Of a stretch of DNA of 64,000 bases, positions 1 through 7,378 are shown piece by piece. Made by a program: the position numbers and the translations under genes. Numbering within the stretch: position 1 is the first letter of the stretch; every line of letters begins with the position of its first letter. The DNA is taken from NCBI GenBank assembly GCA_035457705.1, contig DATIBD010000039.1:310001-374000 (forward strand), written 5' to 3'. Source of the DNA: DASPGQ01 sp035457705. GTDB taxonomy: Bacteria; Acidobacteriota; Vicinamibacteria; Marinacidobacterales; SMYC01. The notes below the pieces were generated by a model. The model was not told the DNA's origin and searched no databases. It saw only the letters and a list, made by a program, of their open reading frames with translations.

Positions 1-350
1 TCTCCCTGGTCGTAGGCGCCATCGGCATTGCCAACATCACTCTGGTGTCAGTGATCGAGCGTACGGGAGAGATCGGTCTACGCCGGGCGATCGGGGCTAC
101 CCGCGGGCACATCGCCACCCAGTTTCTCTTCGAGAGTGCCTCGATGGGCTTCATCGGCGGCGTTCTCGGCGCAAGTGTCGGGATCCTGATCGTCGTGGCC
201 GTCTCCGCCCATCAGGTCTGGACTCCGGTCCTCGACCCGGCAGCGCCGTTGGTGGCGCCGTTCATTGGCGGTGCCATCGGACTGGTATCCGGCACTTATC
301 CCGCGGTGCGCGCCGCACACCTCGAGCCCGTCGAAGCGTTTCGGAACTGA
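1..350 (+). CDS. MacB/FtsX-type ABC transporter permease, C-terminal part (truncated by window edge)
   Basis: Open from the left edge in frame 3, with a stop at 348-350. The visible residues begin with the conserved FtsX-domain segment (SLVVGAIGIANI, then VSVIERTGEIGLRRAIGA). This is the classic 'ERTxEIGxRxAxGA' signature that precedes the last two transmembrane segments of MacB/LolC-type permeases. Two further hydrophobic stretches follow, and the protein ends VRAAHLEPVEAFRN, matching the family's usual 'A.L.P.EALR' terminus. Such permeases work with an ATPase partner to move lipoproteins, peptides or macrolides across the envelope. The partner and substrate lie outside the window. Confidence 0.9.
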   Translation, partial: SLVVGAIGIANITLVSVIERTGEIGLRRAIGATRGHIATQFLFESASMGFIGGVLGASVGILIVVAVSAHQVWTPVLDPAAPLVAPFIGGAIGLVSGTYPAVRAAHLEPVEAFRN

Positions 351-353
351 TCT

Positions 354-1292
354 TTACTGGGAGCCCGACTGCTTGAGCGCCGCGATCACGCCCTTGGCGG
401 CATCCGCCTGGGGGTGACTCGGCTCGAGCTCCAGGAACTTCTCGAAATGCGCGATTGCTGTCTCGTTGTCGGTCTCGTTGACGGCGATGAGACCGAGCTG
501 GTAGTGAGCCAGTGCCTGCTTGGGATCGAGCTCCAAGACTTTCTCGTAGCCGGCCTTGGCCGCCGCGGTGTCGCCCGCGTTCTGCGCGTAAACAGCATAG
601 TTGAAGATCGCGACCGGGTCCGTGGCCCGCAGATCGATGGCCTTCTTCATCGCGCTCTGCGCCTCGGCCCACTCGTTGCGCTTGCCCCGGATGTCGCCAA
701 TCGCGAGCCAGGCGTCGTAGAAGTCGGGCTTGAGCTCCGTGGTCTTCGCGTAATACTCGAGCGCCTTGTCCGGATCTTCCATCTTCTCGTAGGTGCTCGC
801 GATATTGAAATGGACCTCGGCGGACTCGGGCATCATCTCCTTCAACTGCATGAGGCTGTCTAGGGTTTCTTGGTCGTTTCCCGACTCCGAGGACAGGTTG
901 AACTTCTCGAGAAGCTCCGTGGCGCGAGCGTGCTCGGCCTCCGACAGCTCTCCCGGGGCCAGCCGGTACAGGATCCTCTCGCCCAGGTCGGCCTGGTCGA
1001 ATCCCGACACGTTCGTGGAAAGCGCGACTATTCGAAAGCCTTCCTTTTCACACCTGATCGTGTACAGCCCGGGAACGATACCCCCCTTCATGAACTGACC
1101 GTCGCCCTTGCTTTTGACGGTAGTCGCCCTTCCTCCCCCATCTGATAGCTCGATCGTGCACGTGGCCCCTTCGACAGCGTTGCCTTGTTCGTCGACGAGC
1201 TTGCCCCGAATCGAGCCGCGTTGCGCATGGACATCCAGGGCTGCCAGTGTGAAAACGACGGCGAGGAGAACCGTCAGTCGATGAGTTTGCAT
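354..1292 (-). CDS. Secreted carboxypeptidase-regulatory-like / TPR repeat protein
   Basis: A 312-aa protein with an N-terminal signal peptide (hydrophobic LTVLLAVVFTLAALDVHA, cleavage after AHA-like ALDVHA). A transthyretin-like carboxypeptidase regulatory domain follows at about residues 25-95 (GSIRGKLVDEQGNAVEGATC), then several tetratricopeptide repeats at about 100-305. Readable TPR blocks include PDKALEYYAKTTELKPDFYDAW and AAKAGYEKVLELDPKQALAHYQLG. I chose ATG at 1292 rather than TTG at 1298 because AAGGAG sits at the right distance upstream. It probably acts as a periplasmic or surface scaffold; no enzymatic motif is visible. It converges with the MacB permease gene, only three bases apart. 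Confidence 0.8.
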   Translation of the reverse strand: MQTHRLTVLLAVVFTLAALDVHAQRGSIRGKLVDEQGNAVEGATCTIELSDGGGRATTVKSKGDGQFMKGGIVPGLYTIRCEKEGFRIVALSTNVSGFDQADLGERILYRLAPGELSEAEHARATELLEKFNLSSESGNDQETLDSLMQLKEMMPESAEVHFNIASTYEKMEDPDKALEYYAKTTELKPDFYDAWLAIGDIRGKRNEWAEAQSAMKKAIDLRATDPVAIFNYAVYAQNAGDTAAAKAGYEKVLELDPKQALAHYQLGLIAVNETDNETAIAHFEKFLELEPSHPQADAAKGVIAALKQSGSQ

Positions 1293-1313
1293 CGTCAATC
1301 TCCTTCGGTTTCT

Positions 1314-2216
1314 CTAGGAATCGATCTTGTGGTAATCCTTTTCGCCCGCCTCCACGCGAGTCTTCAAGCGGTTCTGCTGAACCGGCACGGGGCAGGTCGT
1401 GAATGGATTGAAAACGCAGGGCGGGTTGTAGGCTTTGTTGAAGTCGATGACGACCCGGCCGTTCTCCGGTGCGCCCGTGCGCAGGAAACGAGCGGCGGGA
1501 TAGGTCTCTTTGCCGCTAGTCCCATCGCGGAATATCAGCCACAGACCCTCGGTGACTTCGAGCGGCTCCATTCGGATCGTCTCTCCGTGGAGACCGAACT
1601 CCACCACGCCGGGGCTCTTGTACCGTTCGATATCGCCCAGGATGTTCAGCATCTCGACTTCTTTGAGCTCGGGGTAAGGCATGAATCGCGCCGTCACACG
1701 ATAGCTTGGATCGACGGCAAACCACGAGAGCCCTTTGAACTCCTTGCGAATCGGGCTATCGAGATCGCGCAATCGAATCGCCTTCCGATCCCCGCTGAGA
1801 TGGAGCCACATGGAAAGACGATTGATCCCGAGTGCGTTCTTCTCACCGGGCTCGAGCACGGCGGTCTTGATGGGTACTCCGTCCTTCGTGACCTCGACGC
1901 CTTCGACGGCGCGGAACGTCGTTTCGTTTCCGACATGAGAAAAGGTACCGACGAAAGGAGGCGCGGAGTCTTCGGGCAGCACGAAGTCGGCCGTTGGGTC
2001 GGCGCCGACCGAGCTCTCGCCGTCCCTGAGCCAGAATAGACCCGCCACGGTGAGCCAGCTTCCGTCCGCTTTGAGGTTGCTTTCGCGCTCCAGACGCCAG
2101 CTCTCGATCTCCTTGATATAGGAGGCATCTTCTCCCGAGACCCAACTCACCATGCTAACGGTCAAAACGGCCAGTCCGATGAGACCGTACGGTCTCGAGG
2201 GCCCACGTCTTCTCAC
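1314..2216 (-). CDS. DUF1684 domain protein, secreted
   Basis: A 300-aa protein starting at a GTG, with a hydrophobic N-terminus (GLIGLAVLTVSMVSW) that looks like a signal peptide. The body carries the DUF1684 hallmarks: an early 'WR.ERE..LKADGSWLTVAGLFWL' block (about 40-65), 'LPEDSAPPFVGTF' in the middle, and the diagnostic C-terminal 'YNPPCVFNPFTTCPVP' block followed by 'NRLKTRVEAGEK'. The biochemical role of DUF1684 is not established. It lies 26 bases downstream of the next minus-strand gene, so it is probably co-transcribed with the genes up to 3525. Confidence 0.85.
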   Translation of the reverse strand: MRRRGPSRPYGLIGLAVLTVSMVSWVSGEDASYIKEIESWRLERESNLKADGSWLTVAGLFWLRDGESSVGADPTADFVLPEDSAPPFVGTFSHVGNETTFRAVEGVEVTKDGVPIKTAVLEPGEKNALGINRLSMWLHLSGDRKAIRLRDLDSPIRKEFKGLSWFAVDPSYRVTARFMPYPELKEVEMLNILGDIERYKSPGVVEFGLHGETIRMEPLEVTEGLWLIFRDGTSGKETYPAARFLRTGAPENGRVVIDFNKAYNPPCVFNPFTTCPVPVQQNRLKTRVEAGEKDYHKIDS

Positions 2217-2242
2217 GGTCCACCTCCACGGTTCAACTTACT

Positions 2243-2995
2243 CTACCTCGCGTACGCAAGAGGGTCCAAGGGGGCCGGGCTTTCGAAGGCAGAGTCGGGG
2301 ACATTCTCGAGTACGGCCAAGTTCTCGTGCTTGCGCTCGCCACGGTCCGCGGAGAGCAGAATGGCGCCGTGTTTTTTCCAGTCTTGCCAGGGAATCCTGA
2401 AGCCGGGCTCGGGGTCGGTCGCCTTCGGATAATAGTCCCATTGGGTGACGAGCCGGGACGTCTTGTCGACGTACACGTGGTATTTGTTCTCGGGCGTGAG
2501 GCCTACGCCCTCGAACGTGAGCTCGAGGACATCCGCCTCCGTGCCCGCTTCGGTCGCGCCCTCGCCCAGGTATCTCAAGGTCACGCCCGTGTCCTTCAGC
2601 TTGAACGGCATGAAGACCCAATACGAGTCGTTGACCCAGGCCCCGTACGCCCGCTCGAGCGCTTCAGTCCGCTTCGCATCGTCCACGACTTCTTCGCCGT
2701 TCTCGAACGCGCGACCCTGCTTCGTGTTCAAGTTCATCAGGACGATCGTACCCTCGTTCTCGAAACGGAGATTCCCCGTGTGTTTGTCCCAAACGTGCGT
2801 ACGCCGGCCGAAGAACTTCCAAGTCAGGTAGCGCGTCTGGTTCCAGGCCTCGTAACCACCGAGAGCCTCCATCACTTCATCGGCGATGCTCACCGCCTCG
2901 GGATCGGAGCCAGCCAAGTCGAATCCGGGCGCAGGCGGATAGTCTTGGGGAAAAGCGAGGCCCGCAAGGAATAAGAGAGCTGCTGCCCCTCTCAT
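2243..2995 (-). CDS. Secreted protein of unknown function
   Basis: A 250-aa protein with a short signal peptide (MRGAAALLFLAGLAFPQDYP). The mature part resembles periplasmic beta-rich proteins that follow a lipid or sugar substrate: 'KFFGRRTHVWDKHTGNLRFENEG', 'LTFEGVGLTPENKYHVYVDKTSRLV' and 'WDYYP'. I do not recognise a named domain. A LolA/outer-membrane-lipoprotein-sorting-like fold is a weak guess. ATG at 2995 overlaps the TGA stop of the upstream ferritin-like gene as ATGA, which fixes this start and implies translational coupling. Confidence 0.75.
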   Translation of the reverse strand: MRGAAALLFLAGLAFPQDYPPAPGFDLAGSDPEAVSIADEVMEALGGYEAWNQTRYLTWKFFGRRTHVWDKHTGNLRFENEGTIVLMNLNTKQGRAFENGEEVVDDAKRTEALERAYGAWVNDSYWVFMPFKLKDTGVTLRYLGEGATEAGTEADVLELTFEGVGLTPENKYHVYVDKTSRLVTQWDYYPKATDPEPGFRIPWQDWKKHGAILLSADRGERKHENLAVLENVPDSAFESPAPLDPLAYAR

Positions 2996-3525
2996 TCGAG
3001 GATTGTAACGGGCCGACTCGTGTCGTTCAACCAATCACTGCTCTCGCGGGGCGCCGGCCACAGGGGAACGATGCGACTCAGCCAGTGGCTCGATGTTTTT
3101 TCGCGGAAGTAGCGCTCGTGCTCGGCTTCGACCACGGACATGCGAACCAGCGGTATTACGAAACGTTCGTACCCGGCCGTCCGGGCCAGGCGGGCCGCAT
3201 CCTCGTATTCGCGCACATTCCCGGCCTCAAGTCGTCCGGCTCCGTACATCGGAATGAACCACCCACCAATATGACAAAGGTAGGCGATCGTCTTTCCCAC
3301 GATCCGAAACCAGGTCTCGCGCAGCGCGGAGGGTGGCTCCCCGATCTCTTCGAGCATGTTCCCGAGCTCGCGTCGATGGAGGAGCTCTTCTTGCTCGATG
3401 CGCCGTATGGCCGAGCGGTCATCGCCCGGAGGCAGCGAGCGCCAATGGCCCGCGTAGGCCAGGGCCGCCGCGAGCTCGCCGGAGTACGCTTTCCTGAGAA
3501 TGGACGCGAGCCGGACCTTTTCCAT
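2992..3525 (-). CDS. Ferritin-like (COQ7/rubrerythrin-type) di-iron protein
   Basis: A 177-aa helical protein starting MEKVRLASILRKAYSGELAAA. Two carboxylate/histidine iron-ligand sets are visible: an early E in 'SGELAAALAYAGHW' with 'RRIEQEELLHRREL' (E..ExxH, about residues 45-57), and a late 'SVVEAEHERYF' (ExxH, about 135-145). This is the ferritin-like four-helix-bundle pattern. Known families with it include Coq7-type hydroxylases and rubrerythrin-like proteins; the exact substrate cannot be read. ATG at 3525 is preferred because longer versions run back through the divergent molybdoenzyme gene. The gap to that divergent start is only 70 bp, so the two may share a control region. Confidence 0.75.
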   Translation of the reverse strand: MEKVRLASILRKAYSGELAAALAYAGHWRSLPPGDDRSAIRRIEQEELLHRRELGNMLEEIGEPPSALRETWFRIVGKTIAYLCHIGGWFIPMYGAGRLEAGNVREYEDAARLARTAGYERFVIPLVRMSVVEAEHERYFREKTSSHWLSRIVPLWPAPRESSDWLNDTSRPVTILE

Positions 3526-3595
3526 TTCACCCTCACCCTCATTGTTCGCAACGCCCCCGGTTTCCGCAAGCCACGACCGTGTTAAGATTCGACGG

Positions 3596-4825
3596 ATGTC
3601 ACGACGACACGAACTTCGGAGGTTGACACGCCGGAAGCTCCTCGCCGGCGTCGCCGGGGGCTGGGGTGCGACCGCCCTAGGAGCAGAGGACAATCGGCCC
3701 CTCGTTCCGGACGACACCACGAAGCTCCAGGGCCCGCCTCCGACCGAGCTTGGGGAGCGGTCCCCTTTCGTCAAACCCCGTCGTCTCGTGATGCGGGCGG
3801 AGCCCTCGAGCGCATCGAGAACGCCTCTCCAGGACCTGACCGGCATCGTTACCCCGTCGGACCTGCATTTCGAGCGGCACCACGCGGGCGTCCCCAAGAT
3901 CGATCCCGAACGCTATTCGCTCCTGATACACGGATTGGTCGAGCGGCCCACGGTCTTCTCCCTTTCGGACCTGGAGCGATTTCCAGCGACCTCCCGCCTC
4001 TATTTCCTCGAGTGCTCCGGCAATGGTGGCGAGGCCCTTCGAGACCCGCGGGAAGACCTGACACCCCAGCAGATCGATGGACTGACGAGCACGAGCGAAT
4101 GGACTGGGGTTCCCCTTGCGCTCTTGCTCCGCGAGGTCGGAGCGCTCGCCGAGGCGCGGTGGTTTCTCGCAGAGTCGATGGACGCCGCCGTGATGACGCG
4201 AAGCATACCGATGGGCAAAGCTTGGGAGGACGCGTTGATCGCCTACGCGCAAAACGGCGAGCCTCTTCGACCCGAGAACGGCTATCCCGTGAGACTCTTC
4301 CTACCCGGTTGGGAGGGCAACGCCAGCGTCAAATGGCTGCGCCGGATCGAGCTGTCCGATCGGCCTTTTTTCACGCGCGAAGAGACCTCCAAGTACACCG
4401 ATCCCGTCCCGGGCGGCAAAGCCCGCATGTTCACGTTCGACATGGACGCGAAGTCGATCATCACCTTTCCGGCGTATCCGCAACGTCTCACCGACAGGGG
4501 CTACTGGGAGATAAGGGGCATCGCCTGGAGTGGACGCGGGGTCATCACCCGGGTGGAGATGAGCGTCGACGGCGGAGAGAGCTGGCAGGATGCCGAGCTC
4601 CAGGAGCCGGTGCTTTCGAAATGCCACACGCGGTTTCGCAAGCTCTGGAACTGGCAGGGACAGCCAGCCACCCTCGTGAGCCGCGCAACCGACGAGACGG
4701 GTTACGTTCAGCCAACGACCGAGGTGTTTCGGAAGGTGAGGGGCGAGGGAACCCGATATCACTTCAACCACCTGAGAGCGTGGAGGGTCCAGAAAGACGG
4801 CAAGGTCGTATTCACTCCCGCCTGA
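3596..4825 (+). CDS. SoxC/sulfite-oxidase family molybdopterin oxidoreductase, Tat-exported
   Basis: A 409-aa protein with an N-terminal twin-arginine signal (RRLTRRKLLAGVAGG, then ALGAED). The sulfite oxidase Mo-pterin domain spans about residues 75-270 and contains the molybdenum-ligand cysteine in 'LYFLECSGNGG' and 'TSEWTGVPLALLL'. The dimerisation domain follows (about 290-400; RGVITRVEMSVDGGESW). The layout and the 'FLECSGNG' motif match SoxC, the Mo subunit of sulfane dehydrogenase, and the related SorA sulfite dehydrogenase. The next gene, 6 bp away, is a monohaem cytochrome c like SoxD, its natural electron acceptor. No soxXYZAB genes are visible, so oxidation of sulfite or a similar anion is the more cautious reading. 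Confidence 0.88.
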   Translation: MSRRHELRRLTRRKLLAGVAGGWGATALGAEDNRPLVPDDTTKLQGPPPTELGERSPFVKPRRLVMRAEPSSASRTPLQDLTGIVTPSDLHFERHHAGVPKIDPERYSLLIHGLVERPTVFSLSDLERFPATSRLYFLECSGNGGEALRDPREDLTPQQIDGLTSTSEWTGVPLALLLREVGALAEARWFLAESMDAAVMTRSIPMGKAWEDALIAYAQNGEPLRPENGYPVRLFLPGWEGNASVKWLRRIELSDRPFFTREETSKYTDPVPGGKARMFTFDMDAKSIITFPAYPQRLTDRGYWEIRGIAWSGRGVITRVEMSVDGGESWQDAELQEPVLSKCHTRFRKLWNWQGQPATLVSRATDETGYVQPTTEVFRKVRGEGTRYHFNHLRAWRVQKDGKVVFTPA

Positions 4826-4831
4826 GCCCCG

Positions 4832-5545
4832 ATGGCGCGATACGGAGCGTTCCTGAAACTGATCACCAAGCTTGCGAGCTCTCTTTTTTTCGCCTCTTTT
4901 CTCTTCGCTTGCCAAAGAGGAGACGCTCCAGCTCCCGAAGCTCAGGGTTCTCCGCTCGCATCCACCTCCAACCGTGTCGATTTGCACGGCCAATGGAAGC
5001 GCTGGATCGATACGCCGAGACTGAGAGACGAGGCGCTCGATAAAATGGCGCATCTGCCCAGGTTCGGATACGGCCGGCGCGCAACACCGGAAGAGATCGC
5101 CGACATAGACATCGACGTGATGCCCGACGGGACCGGCTTGCCCGAGGGAGGCGGGAGCGTCGCGCGCGGAAAAACGCTCTATACCGCTCAATGCGTCCAG
5201 TGCCATGGCGCCGACGGTCGGGGTGCGGACTACGAGGCACTCGTAGGCCGCGAGCCCGGCGACGAGTTCCGTTTCGCGGAAACGGCGGACCACACCATTA
5301 CCGTGGGCAACTATTGGCCGTACGCGACGACGTTGTTCGACTATATTCGGCGCGCGATGCCGCAAGCCGTTCCCGGGACGTTGCCACCGGACGACGTCTA
5401 CAGCCTCGTCGCCTATGTGCTCTATTTGAACAAGATCCTCCCCGAGGACGCGACGCTCGACCGTCAGTCGCTCCCGGCAATCGCCATGCCCGCCCGAGAC
5501 CGATTCGTTTACGACGACCGCACCGGAGGCCCGGAGTTTCGCTGA
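4832..5545 (+). CDS. Cytochrome c lipoprotein, SoxD-like partner of the molybdoenzyme
   Basis: A 237-aa protein with a hydrophobic leader ending in a lipobox-like LFAC (about residue 28). One c-type haem site is present, 'AQCVQCHGADGRG' (CxxCH, about residues 118-122), with a possible distal methionine in 'RRAMPQAVPG'. The segment before the haem ('GYGRRATPEEI', 'DIDVMPDGTGLPEGGG') matches the N-terminal half of SoxD and related cytochromes. The second haem domain of classical SoxD is absent. It presumably takes electrons from the SoxC-like enzyme at the periplasmic face and passes them to the respiratory chain. Confidence 0.85.
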   Translation: MARYGAFLKLITKLASSLFFASFLFACQRGDAPAPEAQGSPLASTSNRVDLHGQWKRWIDTPRLRDEALDKMAHLPRFGYGRRATPEEIADIDIDVMPDGTGLPEGGGSVARGKTLYTAQCVQCHGADGRGADYEALVGREPGDEFRFAETADHTITVGNYWPYATTLFDYIRRAMPQAVPGTLPPDDVYSLVAYVLYLNKILPEDATLDRQSLPAIAMPARDRFVYDDRTGGPEFR

Positions 5546-5546
5546 C

Positions 5547-7238
5547 GTGCCAGGTCCGGACTTCATCCGCGCCATCATCGAGGAAGACCTCGAGAAAGGC
5601 AGCCATGGCGGTCGGGTCGCGACCCGGTTCCCTCCAGAGCCCAACGGCTACCTCCATATCGGCCATGCCAAGTCGATCTGCCTCAATTTCGGCGTCTCCA
5701 TCGAGTACGGCGGAACCTGCAACCTCCGATTCGACGACACGAACCCCAGCAAGGAGGAGGTCGAGTATGTCGAAGCCATTCAGGAAGATGTCCGCTGGCT
5801 CGGATTCGATTGGGACGATCGGCTCTATTTCGCATCCGATTATTTCGAGGAGCTCTACCAGCATGCCGTCGGTCTGATTCGAGACGGCAAGGCCTACGTC
5901 GACAGCTTGAGCGCCGACCAAATCCGGGAATATCGCGGCACACTGACAGAGCCCGGACGGGAGAGTCCATATCGGGACCGCTCCGTCGTGGAGAACCTCG
6001 ACTTGTTTCGCCGCATGCGCGAGGGAGAGTTCGAAGAGGGAGCCCACGTGCTCCGGGCCAAGATCGACATGGCCTCCGGCAACGTCAATCTGCGCGATCC
6101 AACTCTGTACCGAATTCGCAAGCATCCCCACCACCGGACCGGAGACAAGTGGGCGATCTACCCCATGTACGACTACGCTCACGCGCTGTCGGACGCCTTC
6201 GAGAAAATCACACATTCCTTGTGCACGCTCGAGTTCGAAGATCACCGACCGCTCTACGACTGGGCGGTCCGAGAGAGCAAGGTGCCCTTCGTTCCGCGCC
6301 AAATCGAGTTCGCCCGGCTGAACTTGTCCTACACCGTGCTCAGCAAGAGAAGGCTTCTGCGTCTCGTCCGCGAGCGCCACGTCCACGGCTGGGACGATCC
6401 ACGCATGCCGACGATCGGTGGACTGCGCCGGCGGGGTTATACCCCCGAGTCGATCCGAACGTTTTGTGACCGCATCGGCCTCGCCAAGCGCGCAAGCGTC
6501 GTGGACGTGGCCCAGCTCGAGCATGCCGTCCGCGAGGATCTCAATCTGCGGTCACCGCGCGTCATGGCGGTTCTCCGCCCGCTCCGCATCGTCCTGGAGA
6601 ACTATCCAGAAGACCAGGAGGAGGAGCTCGAAGCCGTCAACAATCCCGAGGACGAGCGCGCCGGGACACGAAAAGTGCCCTTCTCGCGCGTGCTGTACAT
6701 CGAGCGGGACGACTTTCTCGAGGACCCTCCGCGGAAGTTCTTCCGGCTGGCCCCGGGACGGGAGGTGCGGCTTCGTTACGCCTACCTCATCCGCTGTGTC
6801 GACGTCCTCAAGGACGATGCGGGAGACGTCATCGAGCTTCGCTGCAGATACGATCCGGCCACCCGCGGCGGGACTCCGCCGGACGGCAGAAAAGTCAAGG
6901 CGACTCTGCACTGGGTCTCGGCTGGCCACGCGATCGACGCCGAGGTACGACTCTACGATCGTCTCTTCCGGGTCGAGAACCCCGACGTCGTCGAGGAGGG
7001 CAAGGACTTCATCGACCATCTCAACTCCAGCTCACTCGAGGTCGTGGAGGGCGCGAAGATCGAGCCCAGCGTCGCCAGTGCGAAGCCCGGAGCGCGATAT
7101 CAGTTCGAGCGGCTGGGCTATTTCGCCGTCGACCCGGACTCCGACGCGAGCAGGCTGGTCTTCAATCGCACCGTGGCCCTGAAAGACCCCTGGACCCGGA
7201 TCGCGGCGCGAACCCCCGACAAAGCTTCGAAGAGCTAG
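5547..7238 (+). CDS. glnS: Glutaminyl-tRNA synthetase
   Basis: A 563-aa class I aminoacyl-tRNA synthetase starting at GTG one base after the cytochrome stop. The N-terminal catalytic domain has 'PPEPNGYLHIGHAKS' (HIGH at residues 37-40), 'LRFDDTNPSKEEVEYV' and the KMSKS-equivalent 'TVLSKRRL' at about 264-270. The C-terminal anticodon-binding beta-barrels contain 'VNNPEDERAGTRKVPFSRVLYIERDDF', typical of GlnRS rather than GluRS. The length is normal for bacterial GlnRS. It charges tRNA-Gln directly with glutamine. Many relatives of the inferred host use the GluRS/GatCAB route instead, so this gene implies direct charging, probably after an ancient transfer. Confidence 0.96.
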   Translation: MPGPDFIRAIIEEDLEKGSHGGRVATRFPPEPNGYLHIGHAKSICLNFGVSIEYGGTCNLRFDDTNPSKEEVEYVEAIQEDVRWLGFDWDDRLYFASDYFEELYQHAVGLIRDGKAYVDSLSADQIREYRGTLTEPGRESPYRDRSVVENLDLFRRMREGEFEEGAHVLRAKIDMASGNVNLRDPTLYRIRKHPHHRTGDKWAIYPMYDYAHALSDAFEKITHSLCTLEFEDHRPLYDWAVRESKVPFVPRQIEFARLNLSYTVLSKRRLLRLVRERHVHGWDDPRMPTIGGLRRRGYTPESIRTFCDRIGLAKRASVVDVAQLEHAVREDLNLRSPRVMAVLRPLRIVLENYPEDQEEELEAVNNPEDERAGTRKVPFSRVLYIERDDFLEDPPRKFFRLAPGREVRLRYAYLIRCVDVLKDDAGDVIELRCRYDPATRGGTPPDGRKVKATLHWVSAGHAIDAEVRLYDRLFRVENPDVVEEGKDFIDHLNSSSLEVVEGAKIEPSVASAKPGARYQFERLGYFAVDPDSDASRLVFNRTVALKDPWTRIAARTPDKASKS

Positions 7239-7378
7239 AGCTCTCCAATTCCACTCAGAGGTCCGCTACTCGGTGTGCAGTCGCAGCTCGAGGTCGCGGT
7301 CCGCGAGCAAGGAGAGTGGATCAGGGTCCCGCACACGGAACGTCACCGAAGCGTCGTCGATCTTGGAGAGAATTTAGG

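Noticed and set aside
4301..5644. A 447-codon minus-strand frame over the molybdoenzyme and cytochrome
   Set aside because: Antisense shadow of two well-supported plus-strand genes; no recognisable motif.
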